Positions 35,768 through 44,906 of a stretch of DNA of 64,000 bases are shown here, one piece after another. The notes beneath the pieces are model-generated. The model saw only the letters and a program-made list of their open reading frames with translations. It did not search any database and had not been told where the DNA came from. A program made the position numbers and the translations under genes. The stretch is from positions 130,314 through 194,313 of the forward strand of contig NZ_AXAU01000014.1 of NCBI RefSeq assembly GCF_000472965.1, given 5' to 3'. This DNA comes from Bradyrhizobium murdochi (GTDB lineage: Bacteria > Pseudomonadota > Alphaproteobacteria > Rhizobiales > Xanthobacteraceae). Within the stretch, counting starts at the first letter, position 1, and each line of letters opens with the position of its first letter.

Positions 35768-36043
35768 ATGAAGACACTATCTGAACGCAACCGCTCGACC
35801 GCACAGCCGCGTCCAAACAAGAAAATGGCGCGCGACGTGAGACCGCGAAGATCCCAGTTCCGAAAGACCGAACCTGCAGGGATTCGCCACCAGGCGCGCG
35901 CTCCTCAAGACGCACAAAGGAACTACGAACGCTACCTGGCACTGGCTCGCGCCGAAGCCCTGGCCGGCGACCCGATCGCCGCCGAGAATTACTTCCAGCA
36001 CGCCGAGCACTATTTCCGGTCAATGCAGCAGAGCTCGTCCTAA
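35768..36043 (+). CDS. DUF4167-type small protein
   Basis: A 91-residue basic protein. The C-terminal half, AQRNYERYLALARAEALAGD followed by PIAAENYFQHAEHYFRSM, matches the DUF4167 domain of alphaproteobacteria. The N-terminal half is lysine/arginine-rich and probably disordered. Classical DUF4167 proteins are much longer, so this is a short paralogue. The full-length family is often linked to RNA or polar localisation, but no function is established for this form. Confidence 0.75.
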   Translation: MKTLSERNRSTAQPRPNKKMARDVRPRRSQFRKTEPAGIRHQARAPQDAQRNYERYLALARAEALAGDPIAAENYFQHAEHYFRSMQQSSS

Positions 36044-36205
36044 AGGGTGCCGGGTCGAACGAAATTGCGCTCCGCACCTTCGGGATCGATCATCGAAACC
36101 TCCCGGACAGTTCCACAAAGGGAGTGCTGCCGAGAACAAACGGCCAAATTGGAACTTGCTGAACCGGTAGGGTGTTCTTCGCCAATTGGCGGACAAGAGG
36201 AGCCG

Positions 36206-37423
36206 ATGTTCCTGCACCGCATCAAGGTTCTCACCCTTGCCGGATTTACGGTGTGGATCGACGCGTCATGGCTCATACTGGCAGCACTATTGACCTGGAC
36301 GCTGGCTCTCGGCGAATTCCCGCGCATCGTCCCAAATTTGTCAACCGCGACCTACTGGTGGATGGGGTTGGCCGGCGCGGTCGGACTCTTCATCTCGATC
36401 GTCCTGCACGAACTGACCCATGCGCTCATTGCGCGGCGTTACGCCATGCCTATCACTGGCATCACGCTGTTCATCTTCGGCGGCGTCGCCGAACTGCACA
36501 AGGAGCCGACTAGCGCCAAGGCCGAGTTTCTTATGGCGATCGGCGGGCCGATTACCAGCATGGTGCTTGGTACCATCCTGCTCGCAGTCGCGGCCGCAGG
36601 CCAGGAAGCCTTGTCGCCAGCAGCATTTGGCGTTGTCGATTATCTGGGCGATCTCAACTGGATTCTGGCGCTGTTCAATCTCATCCCTGCTTTCCCGCTC
36701 GACGGTGGACGGGTGCTGCGCGCCGGGCTTTGGGGCTGGATGAACGACTTTGGCCGCGCCACGCATATCGCGGCGGGTGCGGGCGAGTTCTTCGGCATTG
36801 CCATGATCCTGTATGGAATCCTGGAATTCGCAACCGGGAACCCGATCGCGGGCATTTGGCTCTCCTTCATTGGATTGTTCCTGCACGGCGCCGCTGGTGC
36901 CGCGCGGCGAGACTTGGCGATTCGCCGCACCTTCGCGGGGCTTCCGGTTTCAGTGCTCATGCAGCGCAATCCTATCGGAGTGGCGCCCGATCTTTCGATC
37001 GCCGATCTGATCGAGCAGTACTTCTACCGCTACTATTTTAAAGCCTTCCCGGTGCTGCGGGATCGCGAGCTTGTCGGCTGTATCATGGCGAAGGATGTGC
37101 GCGATCTGCCACCGGGCGATCGCACACGAATCCGAGTGGCGGACGTCATGCACCCCTGCTCGTCGGAAATCATTGTTCCTCCCGATCTGGAAGCATTGGA
37201 TGCACTCGTAAAGATGCAGAGCGGCCAGCACAGCCGGCTGCTCGTCGTGGAACAGGGACGTCTGCGCGGCATCTTGGCACTATCCGATATGCTGCAATAC
37301 CTCTCCCTCAAGCAGGAGCTCGATCGGACCATCCAAGACTCTTCGCTGGGTGCATCCGGGACACAGGGCACATCCAGGACTGGTCCAGCGGATGCAGCCC
37401 GACCTTCTCAAGCAGCCCCTTAG
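36206..37423 (+). CDS. site-2 protease family M50 with CBS domains
   Basis: A 405-residue intramembrane metalloprotease. The zinc motif is HELTH (residues 68-72) in LHELTHALIARRY, and the third ligand is D166 in NLIPAFPLDGG. About six transmembrane segments are followed by a paired CBS module (about 245-365: LPVSVLMQRNPIGV; VADVMHPCSSEIIV; RLLVVEQGRLRGILALSDML) that may sense adenine nucleotides. The ATG at 36206 has GAGGAG upstream, and the protein starts cleanly at MFLHRIKVLT. M50-CBS proteases cleave membrane-bound regulators; no target is evident nearby. Confidence 0.92.
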   Translation: MFLHRIKVLTLAGFTVWIDASWLILAALLTWTLALGEFPRIVPNLSTATYWWMGLAGAVGLFISIVLHELTHALIARRYAMPITGITLFIFGGVAELHKEPTSAKAEFLMAIGGPITSMVLGTILLAVAAAGQEALSPAAFGVVDYLGDLNWILALFNLIPAFPLDGGRVLRAGLWGWMNDFGRATHIAAGAGEFFGIAMILYGILEFATGNPIAGIWLSFIGLFLHGAAGAARRDLAIRRTFAGLPVSVLMQRNPIGVAPDLSIADLIEQYFYRYYFKAFPVLRDRELVGCIMAKDVRDLPPGDRTRIRVADVMHPCSSEIIVPPDLEALDALVKMQSGQHSRLLVVEQGRLRGILALSDMLQYLSLKQELDRTIQDSSLGASGTQGTSRTGPADAARPSQAAP

Positions 37424-37551
37424 CGAAATAGGATCGGCAAGGTGGCTGGCCCGCTCGGCTTCGTCGGAAGCGGCGTAGCAGAGGAACGTCCGACCACTAC
37501 ATGAATGCGTCGACTAAGGCGGCTACCCAACTCAGACCCGATGATTGCTGA

Positions 37552-37734
37552 TCAGGCGGCCATCAATGCCACCTGGTTCTTGCGACGTCCGCGCACAAAG
37601 GCGCGGTCGGCAGGCTCGCTCCGGAATTGCTCATAGCCGCCGATGCCTTCGTAGTGGGGATCAAATCGCCGCAGCCGTAGAGTAAACCTCGATCGCCTTG
37701 GCGCACCTACGTCATCCTCAAGCCGGACAATTCG
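37552..37734 (-). pseudogene. possible gene remnant
   Basis: Within the 334-nt gap 37424-37757, the minus strand has a 60-codon open frame with no start codon after an upstream stop. It includes RFDPHYEGIGGYEQFRSEPA and ends RGRRKNQVALMAA. The second half looks like a genuine C-terminus, but the frame has no initiator or ribosome-binding site. It probably remains from a decayed gene. The rest of the gap is featureless. Confidence 0.3.
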
Positions 37735-37757
37735 CTATCGCTCGGCTGGCACGACAC

Positions 37758-38711
37758 TTAAATAGCGGCAATATTGCGAATCCCGTCTGCAATCGCTTGG
37801 CTCGCGGAAAGGATCGTGACCTTCTCCGTAACCAGGCGCGCGTCGAGACGGAAGGGCGGTATCGTATCCGAGACAATAATGCGATCCACCAAGCTGCTCG
37901 CAACGAGCTCCTCCGCGCCGCGTAGGAATAGGCCGTGTGTAGCCGCCGCGATGACATAGGCCGCCCTGCCCTTGCGGCAGGCCTTCACTGCACGCAGCAT
38001 GGTGGAGCCGGTGGCGATCATATCGTCAAAAACAACCACCGTTCGCTCGCGGACGCCGCCCGGGATCTCCTCGGCACTGACGACGTGATCTATCCGCCGT
38101 TTGCCAAGCGCGCCCAAATCGACGTCTTCATTCATGATCGTGCTGAGGGCGTCCCGGAAATGTTCGGCGCGTTTCAGGCCGCCGATATCGGGCGAAATGA
38201 CCTCGATATCCTGATCGGCGAGGGCTTTCCCGAAATGCGTGGCGAAGAGCTGAGTGCACTCGATGTTCACTGCCGGTATCCGAAACGCGTTCTCGAAAGC
38301 GGCGGGATTGTGCACGTCCAGTGCGACAATCGCATCTACGCCGGCTGCTTCGAGCACTTGCGCAACATATCTCAGCGATAGTGGCTCTCCCGATTTCGTG
38401 CGCCGGTCCTGCCGCGCGTAACAAAGATAGGGCGCGATCAGGATCACGCGCGCCGCGCCGGAATCTTTCAGAGAGCCTGCGAAGAGCAGCACATCACAGA
38501 GCTTGTCATGCACGCTGCGCGAAGGCCCGTCATACAACGACTGGACGACGAGCGCTTGCCCACCGCGTATGTCCGCGACCGGCCCCAGCTTGCGTTCGCC
38601 ATCATCGAAGCGCTTTTCTTCATGTTCGGCCAGACCAGTACCCAGGCAACTGGCGATGCCTTCTCCTTCGGCACGACTGGTCTCGAGGGCGAAGATGACC
38701 GGGGTATCCAT
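37758..38711 (-). CDS. ribose-phosphate pyrophosphokinase (PRPP synthetase)
   Basis: A 317-residue PRPP synthetase paralogue that makes PRPP from ribose 5-phosphate and ATP. It shows APYLCYARQDRRTKSGEPLS (ATP loop), DVHNPAAFENAF, and the PRPP-binding loop VVVFDDMIATGSTM near residue 215. It differs from housekeeping Prs in many usual positions, so it is probably an accessory copy. The ATG at 38711 shares one base with the stop of the upstream small membrane gene (TGATG). PRPP is also the substrate of the nicotinate phosphoribosyltransferase at 26581-27918. Confidence 0.9.
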   Translation of the reverse strand: MDTPVIFALETSRAEGEGIASCLGTGLAEHEEKRFDDGERKLGPVADIRGGQALVVQSLYDGPSRSVHDKLCDVLLFAGSLKDSGAARVILIAPYLCYARQDRRTKSGEPLSLRYVAQVLEAAGVDAIVALDVHNPAAFENAFRIPAVNIECTQLFATHFGKALADQDIEVISPDIGGLKRAEHFRDALSTIMNEDVDLGALGKRRIDHVVSAEEIPGGVRERTVVVFDDMIATGSTMLRAVKACRKGRAAYVIAAATHGLFLRGAEELVASSLVDRIIVSDTIPPFRLDARLVTEKVTILSASQAIADGIRNIAAI

Positions 38712-38890
38712 CAGGGCCCCGCAGCGATCCGAATGCCCAGGACCAGAAGAATGCAGCCCACAAGGCCGGCCATGAAAACCACACGCATCCACGGCTTGCG
38801 CAGAATGATCTCGCCCTGACGTGCCCACTCGCCGGGATAGGTCCGGGGACCATCCGAATGCAGACGTGTTGGATTTTGCTTTTCAGGCAT
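38711..38890 (-). CDS. small single-pass membrane protein
   Basis: A 59-residue protein (MPEKQNPTRLHSDGPRTYPG, then a transmembrane helix VVFMAGLVGCILLVLGIRI near the C-terminus). Coupled by a 1-nt overlap to the PRPP synthetase gene. An upstream start at 38929 would add 13 residues. No function is known. Confidence 0.5.
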   Translation of the reverse strand: MPEKQNPTRLHSDGPRTYPGEWARQGEIILRKPWMRVVFMAGLVGCILLVLGIRIAAGP

Positions 38891-39372
38891 TGGCGTATCG
38901 CCCTGACAAAGACCCGACGGATAGTCCACGAAGCAGTTCCTGACGGAACGTCGCCCCGCGTCATCGCGTTGCGGATAAAGCCAACGGAATAACTATCCAT
39001 GCCACGATTTGATCCTTGATCAGGCAAGAGGTTCGACGAGAGGTCACGGTTGGACCTTTCACGCTGAGCGGCTATTGGGCGGTCCCGCACGCTGACCATG
39101 GGATGCTGTTGTTTGCTCTTGGCAGCGGGCGGGAAAGTCCGCGGAACAGTTCGTAGCCCGCGCCCTGCAGAAATCCGGCCGATTCGCGCGCCGCGTGCTC
39201 ATCAGTTTCCTTCCAGCCGAACGATTCCTGGGAACTTTGCTTGGCCTCCAAATCCGTTCGTGCTCGACATACCCGAAGCCGAGATCGAGGATCTGAAGGG
39301 CCGCCTTGCGCGCACGCGCTGGATTGGCCAAGTTTTCGGAACTCATGGCCTGCTCGCGTGCAGATCTCGCTG
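38891..39372. other. intergenic region with an epoxide-hydrolase N-terminal remnant
   Basis: About 480 nt with no intact gene. On the plus strand at 39251-39322 one frame reads NPFVLDIPEAEIEDLKGRLA then RTRW, the signature start of the epoxide hydrolase N-terminal (EHN) domain. The following sequence does not continue the domain, so this is a fragment of about 24 residues left by a deletion. No start or ribosome-binding site accompanies it. Confidence 0.4.
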
Positions 39373-39822
39373 CTATCCATGATCGCGAGCAGCATCTACC
39401 GAATATTTGCCGGCACCATAATATGCGACTAGGGCAAGTCCGCCAATCAACCCGAGATTCTTCAGGAAGTTGATTGTTTGCATAACGGTCTGCGCTGCGG
39501 GAGCAGCCCAGAAATTGTGAAACATCAACGTTGCCGCGATGGTGAAGCAGATGAGCGCGACCGCAGCCTGACGCGCGAACAGCCCAAGCAGAAGCGCGGT
39601 GCCGCAACCGAGTTCGACCGCAACGGCGCCTGCGGCGAGAACAGCGCCGAATCCGTCGGCGCCACCGTAAAGGCGGCCAGCAGTCGTCGAAAACGCCAGC
39701 ACCTTGCCGATTCCGCTATACAGATACAGCGGCGCGATGGCGACCCGTGCGAACAAGAGGACCCCTGAATCCAGCGAGCGCGACACCTTGTTTCCGCTGT
39801 AAGAGTCTGTGGATACCGACAT
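39373..39822 (-). CDS. DoxX family membrane protein
   Basis: A 149-residue protein with four hydrophobic helices and the DoxX pattern: LLFARVAIAPLYLYSGIGKVLAF, AVAVELGCGTALLLGLFARQAAVAL, TLMFHNFW and FLKNLGLIGGLALVAYYG. DoxX proteins are inner-membrane proteins linked to quinone redox or oxidative stress. The gene stands alone, downstream of the flavin hydroxylase on the same strand. Confidence 0.88.
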   Translation of the reverse strand: MSVSTDSYSGNKVSRSLDSGVLLFARVAIAPLYLYSGIGKVLAFSTTAGRLYGGADGFGAVLAAGAVAVELGCGTALLLGLFARQAAVALICFTIAATLMFHNFWAAPAAQTVMQTINFLKNLGLIGGLALVAYYGAGKYSVDAARDHG

Positions 39823-39832
39823 GCCTATCTCC

Positions 39833-40060
39833 TTATGTGAAAGCCTGGTTGCGTACCGAGGTCCGGGCCGCCGGCTTCAGCCCGAAATGATATACGAGGC
39901 TTCGCCCGCCTCCGTTCTCCATGCCGAATTCGGCGATCAGTGAATTCTTCACGCCAAACGCAATCGGATGATCCGCGACATGAGCCTTGAGAGTTTTTGC
40001 GATAACTTGACATGGCTCTACCAGTCGCCGTTCAGTTCGTCTTTGGCGGAGTGCGCCACT
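39833..40060 (-). pseudogene. possible C-terminal gene remnant
   Basis: Between the DoxX gene and the flavin hydroxylase an open minus-strand frame ends at 39833 and reads VIAKTLKAHVADHPIAFGVK then NSLIAEFGMENGGGRSLVYHFG. It looks protein-like, but no ATG with a ribosome-binding site precedes it. It is not recognised; probably a leftover of a lost gene. An alternative frame starting at 40013 is less convincing. Confidence 0.25.
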
Positions 40061-40084
40061 GCCACCAGATAGCGTGATTGCCCG

Positions 40085-41695
40085 CTAGGCCTCGACGGGC
40101 GGGATCGACATGGCTCCCTCGCCTGTCACTCGCTTGAGAATCGCCGCCGGATCGACTTCGCCGCCGCTGGACGTCCACGCGACGAATTGATCCGGTCGAA
40201 CGAGTACCAGCGAGGCCTCATAACGCGCGCGCTCGCCGGTGCGGCGGTCCTCGATCACCGCGAGAGGCACATTGAGCGCCTTGGCCGCCGCTGCAAACGC
40301 CTTTACCGCAGCATCATCAACATCCAGCGCCAAAAGCGTGAAGCCTTTTCCCAGTTCATCATAGACATTGCATCCACCCGACAAATGCGCGGGAGCCAGA
40401 TGATGCCCAGGGCGCGCCGTGAATGAATGCGCGCCAATCGCACTGCAATTGCCCTCAGCGGGGCCCGACACGATCGGCGAGCCCTCGTAATTTGGTTCGA
40501 AGGCATTGACTTCGGATACGGCACCGGAGCGGCGCGCTTCCCACATTTTTTCAAACGCGTCCTTGTTCAACTCCGGACTGTAGTCCGCCAGGAAGGATCT
40601 GTCCGTCTCAATAGATTTCTCGATGAAATCCCGCGCAGTCGACTTGAAGACTGGCCTCCTCTCTTCATCATAGGAATCAAGAAGCTTTTCTCCGCCCCAT
40701 CCGTCAAACACGGCGGCGAGCTTCCAGCCGAGGTTCCTCGCATCTTCCAGGCCGGTATTGACCCCATAGCCGCCATAGGGCGGATGGCTGTGAGCCGCAT
40801 CGCCTGCAATGAAAATCCGCCCCCTTCGGTAGCTATCTGCGATCGCAACCCGCAGCTCCCAAAAGCCGATATGTTCAAACTCGAGGTCAAACTCGGCGTC
40901 GACGGCGGAATGGAGGTATGCACGAAAATTGAAACTGTCTTTCGTCGTGCCGAGCGGCACAGGCGCGTGGAAGAACCAGGTTGTTCCGAGATCTACACGT
41001 CCGAAGAACTTCCAGTAACCCTTAAGCTCGGGGTCAAGGACGTTGTAGTAGGACTTGCCGGGGTAACGCTCCAAAAGCTGGTGCAGCTCGTGCGACTTAA
41101 AGACGAGGAGCACCATGAGCTTGTCATGCTCCGAACGGGTTTGACTGATACCTGCATGTTCTCTGACAAGCGAACGGCTGCCATCGCAACCAACCACGTA
41201 GCCGGCCCTTAGTGTCCGGCGTTCCCCCCCTTCTCGCTCGGCAACCACAACATCGACGCCGCCAGCATCCTGGATCACGCTTTCGGCGGTCCATCCATAC
41301 AGAGTCTGGATTGCGGGTATCTCGCTAGTGCGCCGGCGCAGAACGGCTTCCGTTGCGTATTGTGGTAATCTTTCGTTATCAGTGAAGTAGAAGGGGCGAA
41401 CGAGCTCTCGCTGGAGCCAATCATACGTATACTGGCCGAGAAGTGTCTTGTAGGCAGTGAGCCCGCCAATTCCGTATTCGCGCGGAATCGTTCGCGCAGC
41501 CCGGAGCTGCTGCTCCGCGCCCCAGAAGTGAAAATGTTCCATGGTGCGCTGCGTAAGATTTTGGCCTTTGGGGATGCGTTGCGGCTGCTTGTAGCGCTCA
41601 ACGACCGTGCAGTTGATGCCCCTCTGACCAAGCTCGATGGCGAGTCCCAATCCGACGGGACCGCCACCAATAATAACAACAGGCGCGTTGCTCAT
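40085..41695 (-). CDS. FAD-dependent aromatic hydroxylase (MhpA/PheA type)
   Basis: A 536-residue group A flavin monooxygenase that hydroxylates phenolic rings with NAD(P)H and O2. It has the FAD fold VVIIGGGPVGLGLAIELGQRG at residues 6-26, the GYVVGCDGSRSLVREHAGI (DG) motif near 170, and GDAAHSHPPYGGYGVNTGLEDA (GD motif) near 300. A C-terminal thioredoxin-like domain completes the phenol hydroxylase architecture. It is divergent from a ThDP-enzyme gene across 291 nt that hold an inverted repeat shared with other promoters of this island. The exact phenol is unknown. Confidence 0.9.
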   Translation of the reverse strand: MSNAPVVIIGGGPVGLGLAIELGQRGINCTVVERYKQPQRIPKGQNLTQRTMEHFHFWGAEQQLRAARTIPREYGIGGLTAYKTLLGQYTYDWLQRELVRPFYFTDNERLPQYATEAVLRRRTSEIPAIQTLYGWTAESVIQDAGGVDVVVAEREGGERRTLRAGYVVGCDGSRSLVREHAGISQTRSEHDKLMVLLVFKSHELHQLLERYPGKSYYNVLDPELKGYWKFFGRVDLGTTWFFHAPVPLGTTKDSFNFRAYLHSAVDAEFDLEFEHIGFWELRVAIADSYRRGRIFIAGDAAHSHPPYGGYGVNTGLEDARNLGWKLAAVFDGWGGEKLLDSYDEERRPVFKSTARDFIEKSIETDRSFLADYSPELNKDAFEKMWEARRSGAVSEVNAFEPNYEGSPIVSGPAEGNCSAIGAHSFTARPGHHLAPAHLSGGCNVYDELGKGFTLLALDVDDAAVKAFAAAAKALNVPLAVIEDRRTGERARYEASLVLVRPDQFVAWTSSGGEVDPAAILKRVTGEGAMSIPPVEA

Positions 41696-41859
41696 TGATC
41701 TAGTCTCGGGGCTCTCTGCAGACGATGACCGGTGAACAGCCTTAGTGCGATGGTCCTGCCGCGGTAGTCGCTCAACGCATTCCCTCCATCGCTTTGTAAG
41801 GACCCTCGTCGCTTGACATCACGCGACCCGCTCCTCAAGCTGTACAAAAATGATCTCAC

Positions 41860-41876
41860 TGTCCACTATACGGACA
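41860..41876. promoter_or_regulatory. IclR-type operator candidate, site A
   Basis: TGTCCA-CTATA-CGGACA, an inverted repeat with one mismatch, between the divergent flavin hydroxylase (40085-41695) and ThDP-enzyme (41987-43744) genes. It matches the consensus GATGTCCA-N5-TGGACATC seen at three other promoters in this island. Confidence 0.55.
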
Positions 41877-41986
41877 TCGTCTTCTAGGCAAGCCGAAGAA
41901 TGACATGAAACTGTATCGGATCTCCGTCCCAGTTCTTTCCAACAGCGAAAGCGCGGCGGTTCGATCGGCATCAAGGGAGCGATGGG

Positions 41987-43744
41987 ATGGATACGGAACG
42001 CACACGACATGCTCTCGGATCGGGCGCTGGCCAGAAGGCTGACCGAGAAAGCGAAGCTGGCTTTCTCTCGGGTGCCGAGGCTTTCCTTTCGCAATTGAAA
42101 GCAAGCGGGGTCGAGTACCTGTTCTCGAACTCTGGGACAGATTTTCCGCCCATCATCGAAGCCTTTGCCAGGGCGTCGACGACACAATTGTCGTTTCCCA
42201 CGCCACTTCTCGTGTCGCACGAAGCGGTTGCCATGGGCATGGCGCATGGCTTCTTTCTCGTTACGGCTCGCCCCCAAGCTGTCATGGTTCACGTCAACGT
42301 TGGACTTGCGAATGCGACCATGGGGATTATCAACGCCGCGTCAGACAATGTCCCTGTTATCGTCTGCTCAGGGCGGACGCCCATCACGGAGACAGGACGG
42401 CCCGGTAGCCGAACAACCCCGATCCACTGGGGCCAGGAGATGCGCGACCAGGCCGCGATGGTGAGGGAGATCGTCAAGTGGGACTATGAGCTTCGGTATG
42501 CGGACCAAGCCATTGAAGTCGTTTCACGCGCGGTTTCACTGGCTACCAGCGATCCGCCAGGCCCGGTGTATCTCAGCCTCCCGAGGGAAGCACTGGCGGA
42601 GATCTCTGCTTCCGATGTTCGAACCCGCAAGTCTGTAGCCGCACAGTTGGGCCGGCCGCTTAACGACGCTGTCGAGAAAGCCGCAGAACTGCTTGCGAAC
42701 GCGAAGTCTCCTCTCGTCATTGCGCAGCGAGGCACCGGCTGCGGCGATTTCGATCCGTTGTCAGCATTCGTGGATCGGTATGCCTTGCCAACCTGCGAAT
42801 TCTGGGCAACGCGTAACTCGCTTTCCACTGCCCATCCCATGCACATTGGCCGGGATCCGACGGATTGGCTGCGCAGAGCCGACGTCGTGCTCGTGCTGGA
42901 TTCGATGGTCCCATGGATTCCTGACCAGGTGGCGCCGCCCGCGGGTTGCAAAACCATCGCGCTTGGCTCCGACCCGTTGTTTTCCCGCGTTCCAATGCGC
43001 GGCTATCCCTTTGATGTCTTGTTGACGGGCGGCCCGGCAGAGGCGGTAAGAGCCCTCGACGAGGCATTAGCCACGCACAAGGACCTGGACAGGACGCAGA
43101 TCAGCGACCGGCGTCGTGATGTCCGTGCCCGCCGCGACACCATCCGGCAGCAGATTCGAAGCCGGATCGAAGCAGGCAGCGGCTCGCCAATGAGCCCGGC
43201 CTGGGTGAGCCACTGCATTTCGCAAGCCAAGGATCCTTCTGCGGTCGTGTTTTCCGAGTTGGCATGTGACCCTGTCGCGATGACGTTCGAGAAGCCTCGA
43301 ACGCTTTTCACCGTTCCACAAGCAGGCGGACTTGGATGGGCGCTTCCCGCAGCCCTCGGCGCGCAGCTTGCTGATCCGGCCAGCGAAGTCATTGCCTGCG
43401 TGGGCGATGGTTCGTACATATTTTCGAACCCGGTCGCCTGCCATCATATGGCGTCGGCACACCGGTTGCCCGTTCTCACCATCGTGTTCAACAACGGGAT
43501 CTGGAACGCAGTCCGGCGCGCTACAGTAGGCATGTATCCGAACGGTGCAGCGGCTCATGCGAATAAAATGCCGCTTACGTCATTAGAACCATCTCCTGAC
43601 TATTGTGGCATTGCGCGCGCGCACGGCGCGCACGCCGAGCGAGTTGAGCGGGGCGAGGAATTGCCCAGCGCGCTCAAACGCGCATTCGAACACGTGCGCA
43701 CTTCTCGGCGGCAAACGCTGCTTGAGGTCATGGTGTCATACTGA
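41987..43744 (+). CDS. thiamine-diphosphate-dependent enzyme (acetolactate synthase/benzoylformate decarboxylase family)
   Basis: A 585-residue ThDP enzyme with all three domains. The PYR domain has the catalytic glutamate in VSHEAVAMGMAHG, a central domain follows, and the PP domain carries the ThDP motif GDGSYIFSN...NN around residue 470. Such enzymes decarboxylate or ligate 2-oxo acids. The family is too broad to name a substrate. It is divergent from the flavin hydroxylase and shares operator site A with it. It is not downstream of the other ThDP gene (53310), which differs strongly in sequence. Confidence 0.88.
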   Translation: MDTERTRHALGSGAGQKADRESEAGFLSGAEAFLSQLKASGVEYLFSNSGTDFPPIIEAFARASTTQLSFPTPLLVSHEAVAMGMAHGFFLVTARPQAVMVHVNVGLANATMGIINAASDNVPVIVCSGRTPITETGRPGSRTTPIHWGQEMRDQAAMVREIVKWDYELRYADQAIEVVSRAVSLATSDPPGPVYLSLPREALAEISASDVRTRKSVAAQLGRPLNDAVEKAAELLANAKSPLVIAQRGTGCGDFDPLSAFVDRYALPTCEFWATRNSLSTAHPMHIGRDPTDWLRRADVVLVLDSMVPWIPDQVAPPAGCKTIALGSDPLFSRVPMRGYPFDVLLTGGPAEAVRALDEALATHKDLDRTQISDRRRDVRARRDTIRQQIRSRIEAGSGSPMSPAWVSHCISQAKDPSAVVFSELACDPVAMTFEKPRTLFTVPQAGGLGWALPAALGAQLADPASEVIACVGDGSYIFSNPVACHHMASAHRLPVLTIVFNNGIWNAVRRATVGMYPNGAAAHANKMPLTSLEPSPDYCGIARAHGAHAERVERGEELPSALKRAFEHVRTSRRQTLLEVMVSY

Positions 43745-43816
43745 AGGGAAATTCGCTCCCCCCAGGGCAGGATCAATCCATAGCTCCAAATGGCGCTCAC
43801 ACGCTCCGGGCTGTCA

Positions 43817-44809
43817 TTAGTCGAGTTGAACATTCGCCGATTTTGCTATCGCGCTCCACGACTGCAGCTCAGACGCGATCCTCGCGGCGAACTCTGGTGA
43901 CGTGCTGCTCGCCGCCTCTGTCGCGACGGTTCGGAGACGTTGGCGTACCTCGTCTTCCTGCATTACTTTATGCACTTCGGCTTCAAGGCGCGCCGTGATC
44001 TCCTTCGGCGTACCTTTGGGCGCGAACAGTCCTGTCCAAAAGATGGCTTCGGCACCGGCAACGCCAGCTTCCGCGGTCGTGGGGACATTTGGCAACTGCG
44101 GCAGTCTGGCTGATGCTGTCACCGCCAGGGCACGAAGTTTACCATCCTGGATCAGCGGCATGGCAGGAAGCGTGTCCGTCATCGCCGCTGTCACCTGCTT
44201 GGACAGAACCGCCACTACCGCATCGTTGGTGCCTCGATATGAAACGCGCTGCAGTGTCGCGCCGGTTTTGAGTTTCAGGAGTTCAAAGGCGAGCGTGAAC
44301 GTTGGAGAGGCGCTCGCATAGTTTGCACTGGACGAATTGTTCTTCGTCCATTCAACGAAATCAGGCAGGGACTTGAAGGGCGCATCCGCCGAGACGACCA
44401 ATACGAGAGGGAAAGTCGCCAGGATGCTGATCGGCTCGAAATCGCGTTTGGTGTCATAGGGCGTTTGCGCCGAAACGGCCGGTCCCACGACCATCGCGCC
44501 ACTCGCTCCAACCATGAGCGTGTATCCGTCCGGCTCCTGGCTCTTGACGAAGCTTGCCGCAGTGGCCCCGCCCGCTCCTGCCTTGTTCTCCACGATCACC
44601 GGCTGGCCAAGGGCCTTTTGCAATTTTTCGGCCAGCACGCGTGCCAGAATGTCATTGCTACCGCCCGGAGCAAAGCCGACGACAAGGCGAACTGGCCGGT
44701 TCGGATAGGAAGAGGACGCTTGTGATTGTGCGTTGGCAATCAATGGCAAGGCGATGGTGGCTATTGCTACAAGGCTCAGCAGCGACCAGGTGCGACGAAG
44801 TCCCTTCAT
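43817..44809 (-). CDS. tripartite tricarboxylate transporter binding protein (TctC/Bug family), first
   Basis: A 330-residue periplasmic Bug-family receptor. A Sec signal (MKGLRRTWSLLSLVAIATIALPLIANAQ) is followed by YPNRPVRLVVGFAPGGSNDILARVLAEKL, VENKAGAGGATAASFV, DGYTLMVGASG and YRGTNDAVVAVLS. Such proteins bind organic acids or aromatic carboxylates. No TctA/TctB membrane genes are present in the window. It lies 97 nt downstream of a second TctC gene and is probably co-transcribed with it. The start at 44809 has TGGAGAG upstream. Confidence 0.9.
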   Translation of the reverse strand: MKGLRRTWSLLSLVAIATIALPLIANAQSQASSSYPNRPVRLVVGFAPGGSNDILARVLAEKLQKALGQPVIVENKAGAGGATAASFVKSQEPDGYTLMVGASGAMVVGPAVSAQTPYDTKRDFEPISILATFPLVLVVSADAPFKSLPDFVEWTKNNSSSANYASASPTFTLAFELLKLKTGATLQRVSYRGTNDAVVAVLSKQVTAAMTDTLPAMPLIQDGKLRALAVTASARLPQLPNVPTTAEAGVAGAEAIFWTGLFAPKGTPKEITARLEAEVHKVMQEDEVRQRLRTVATEAASSTSPEFAARIASELQSWSAIAKSANVQLD

Positions 44810-44906
44810 GGTGCTCTCCAAATGTTTGCCAGCAGCCGGCATGCGATGGTCGACTGCCATTAATGCACTGCTAGAACCGGCCTCTCAGTTATTCACGCTT
44901 GTAGTG

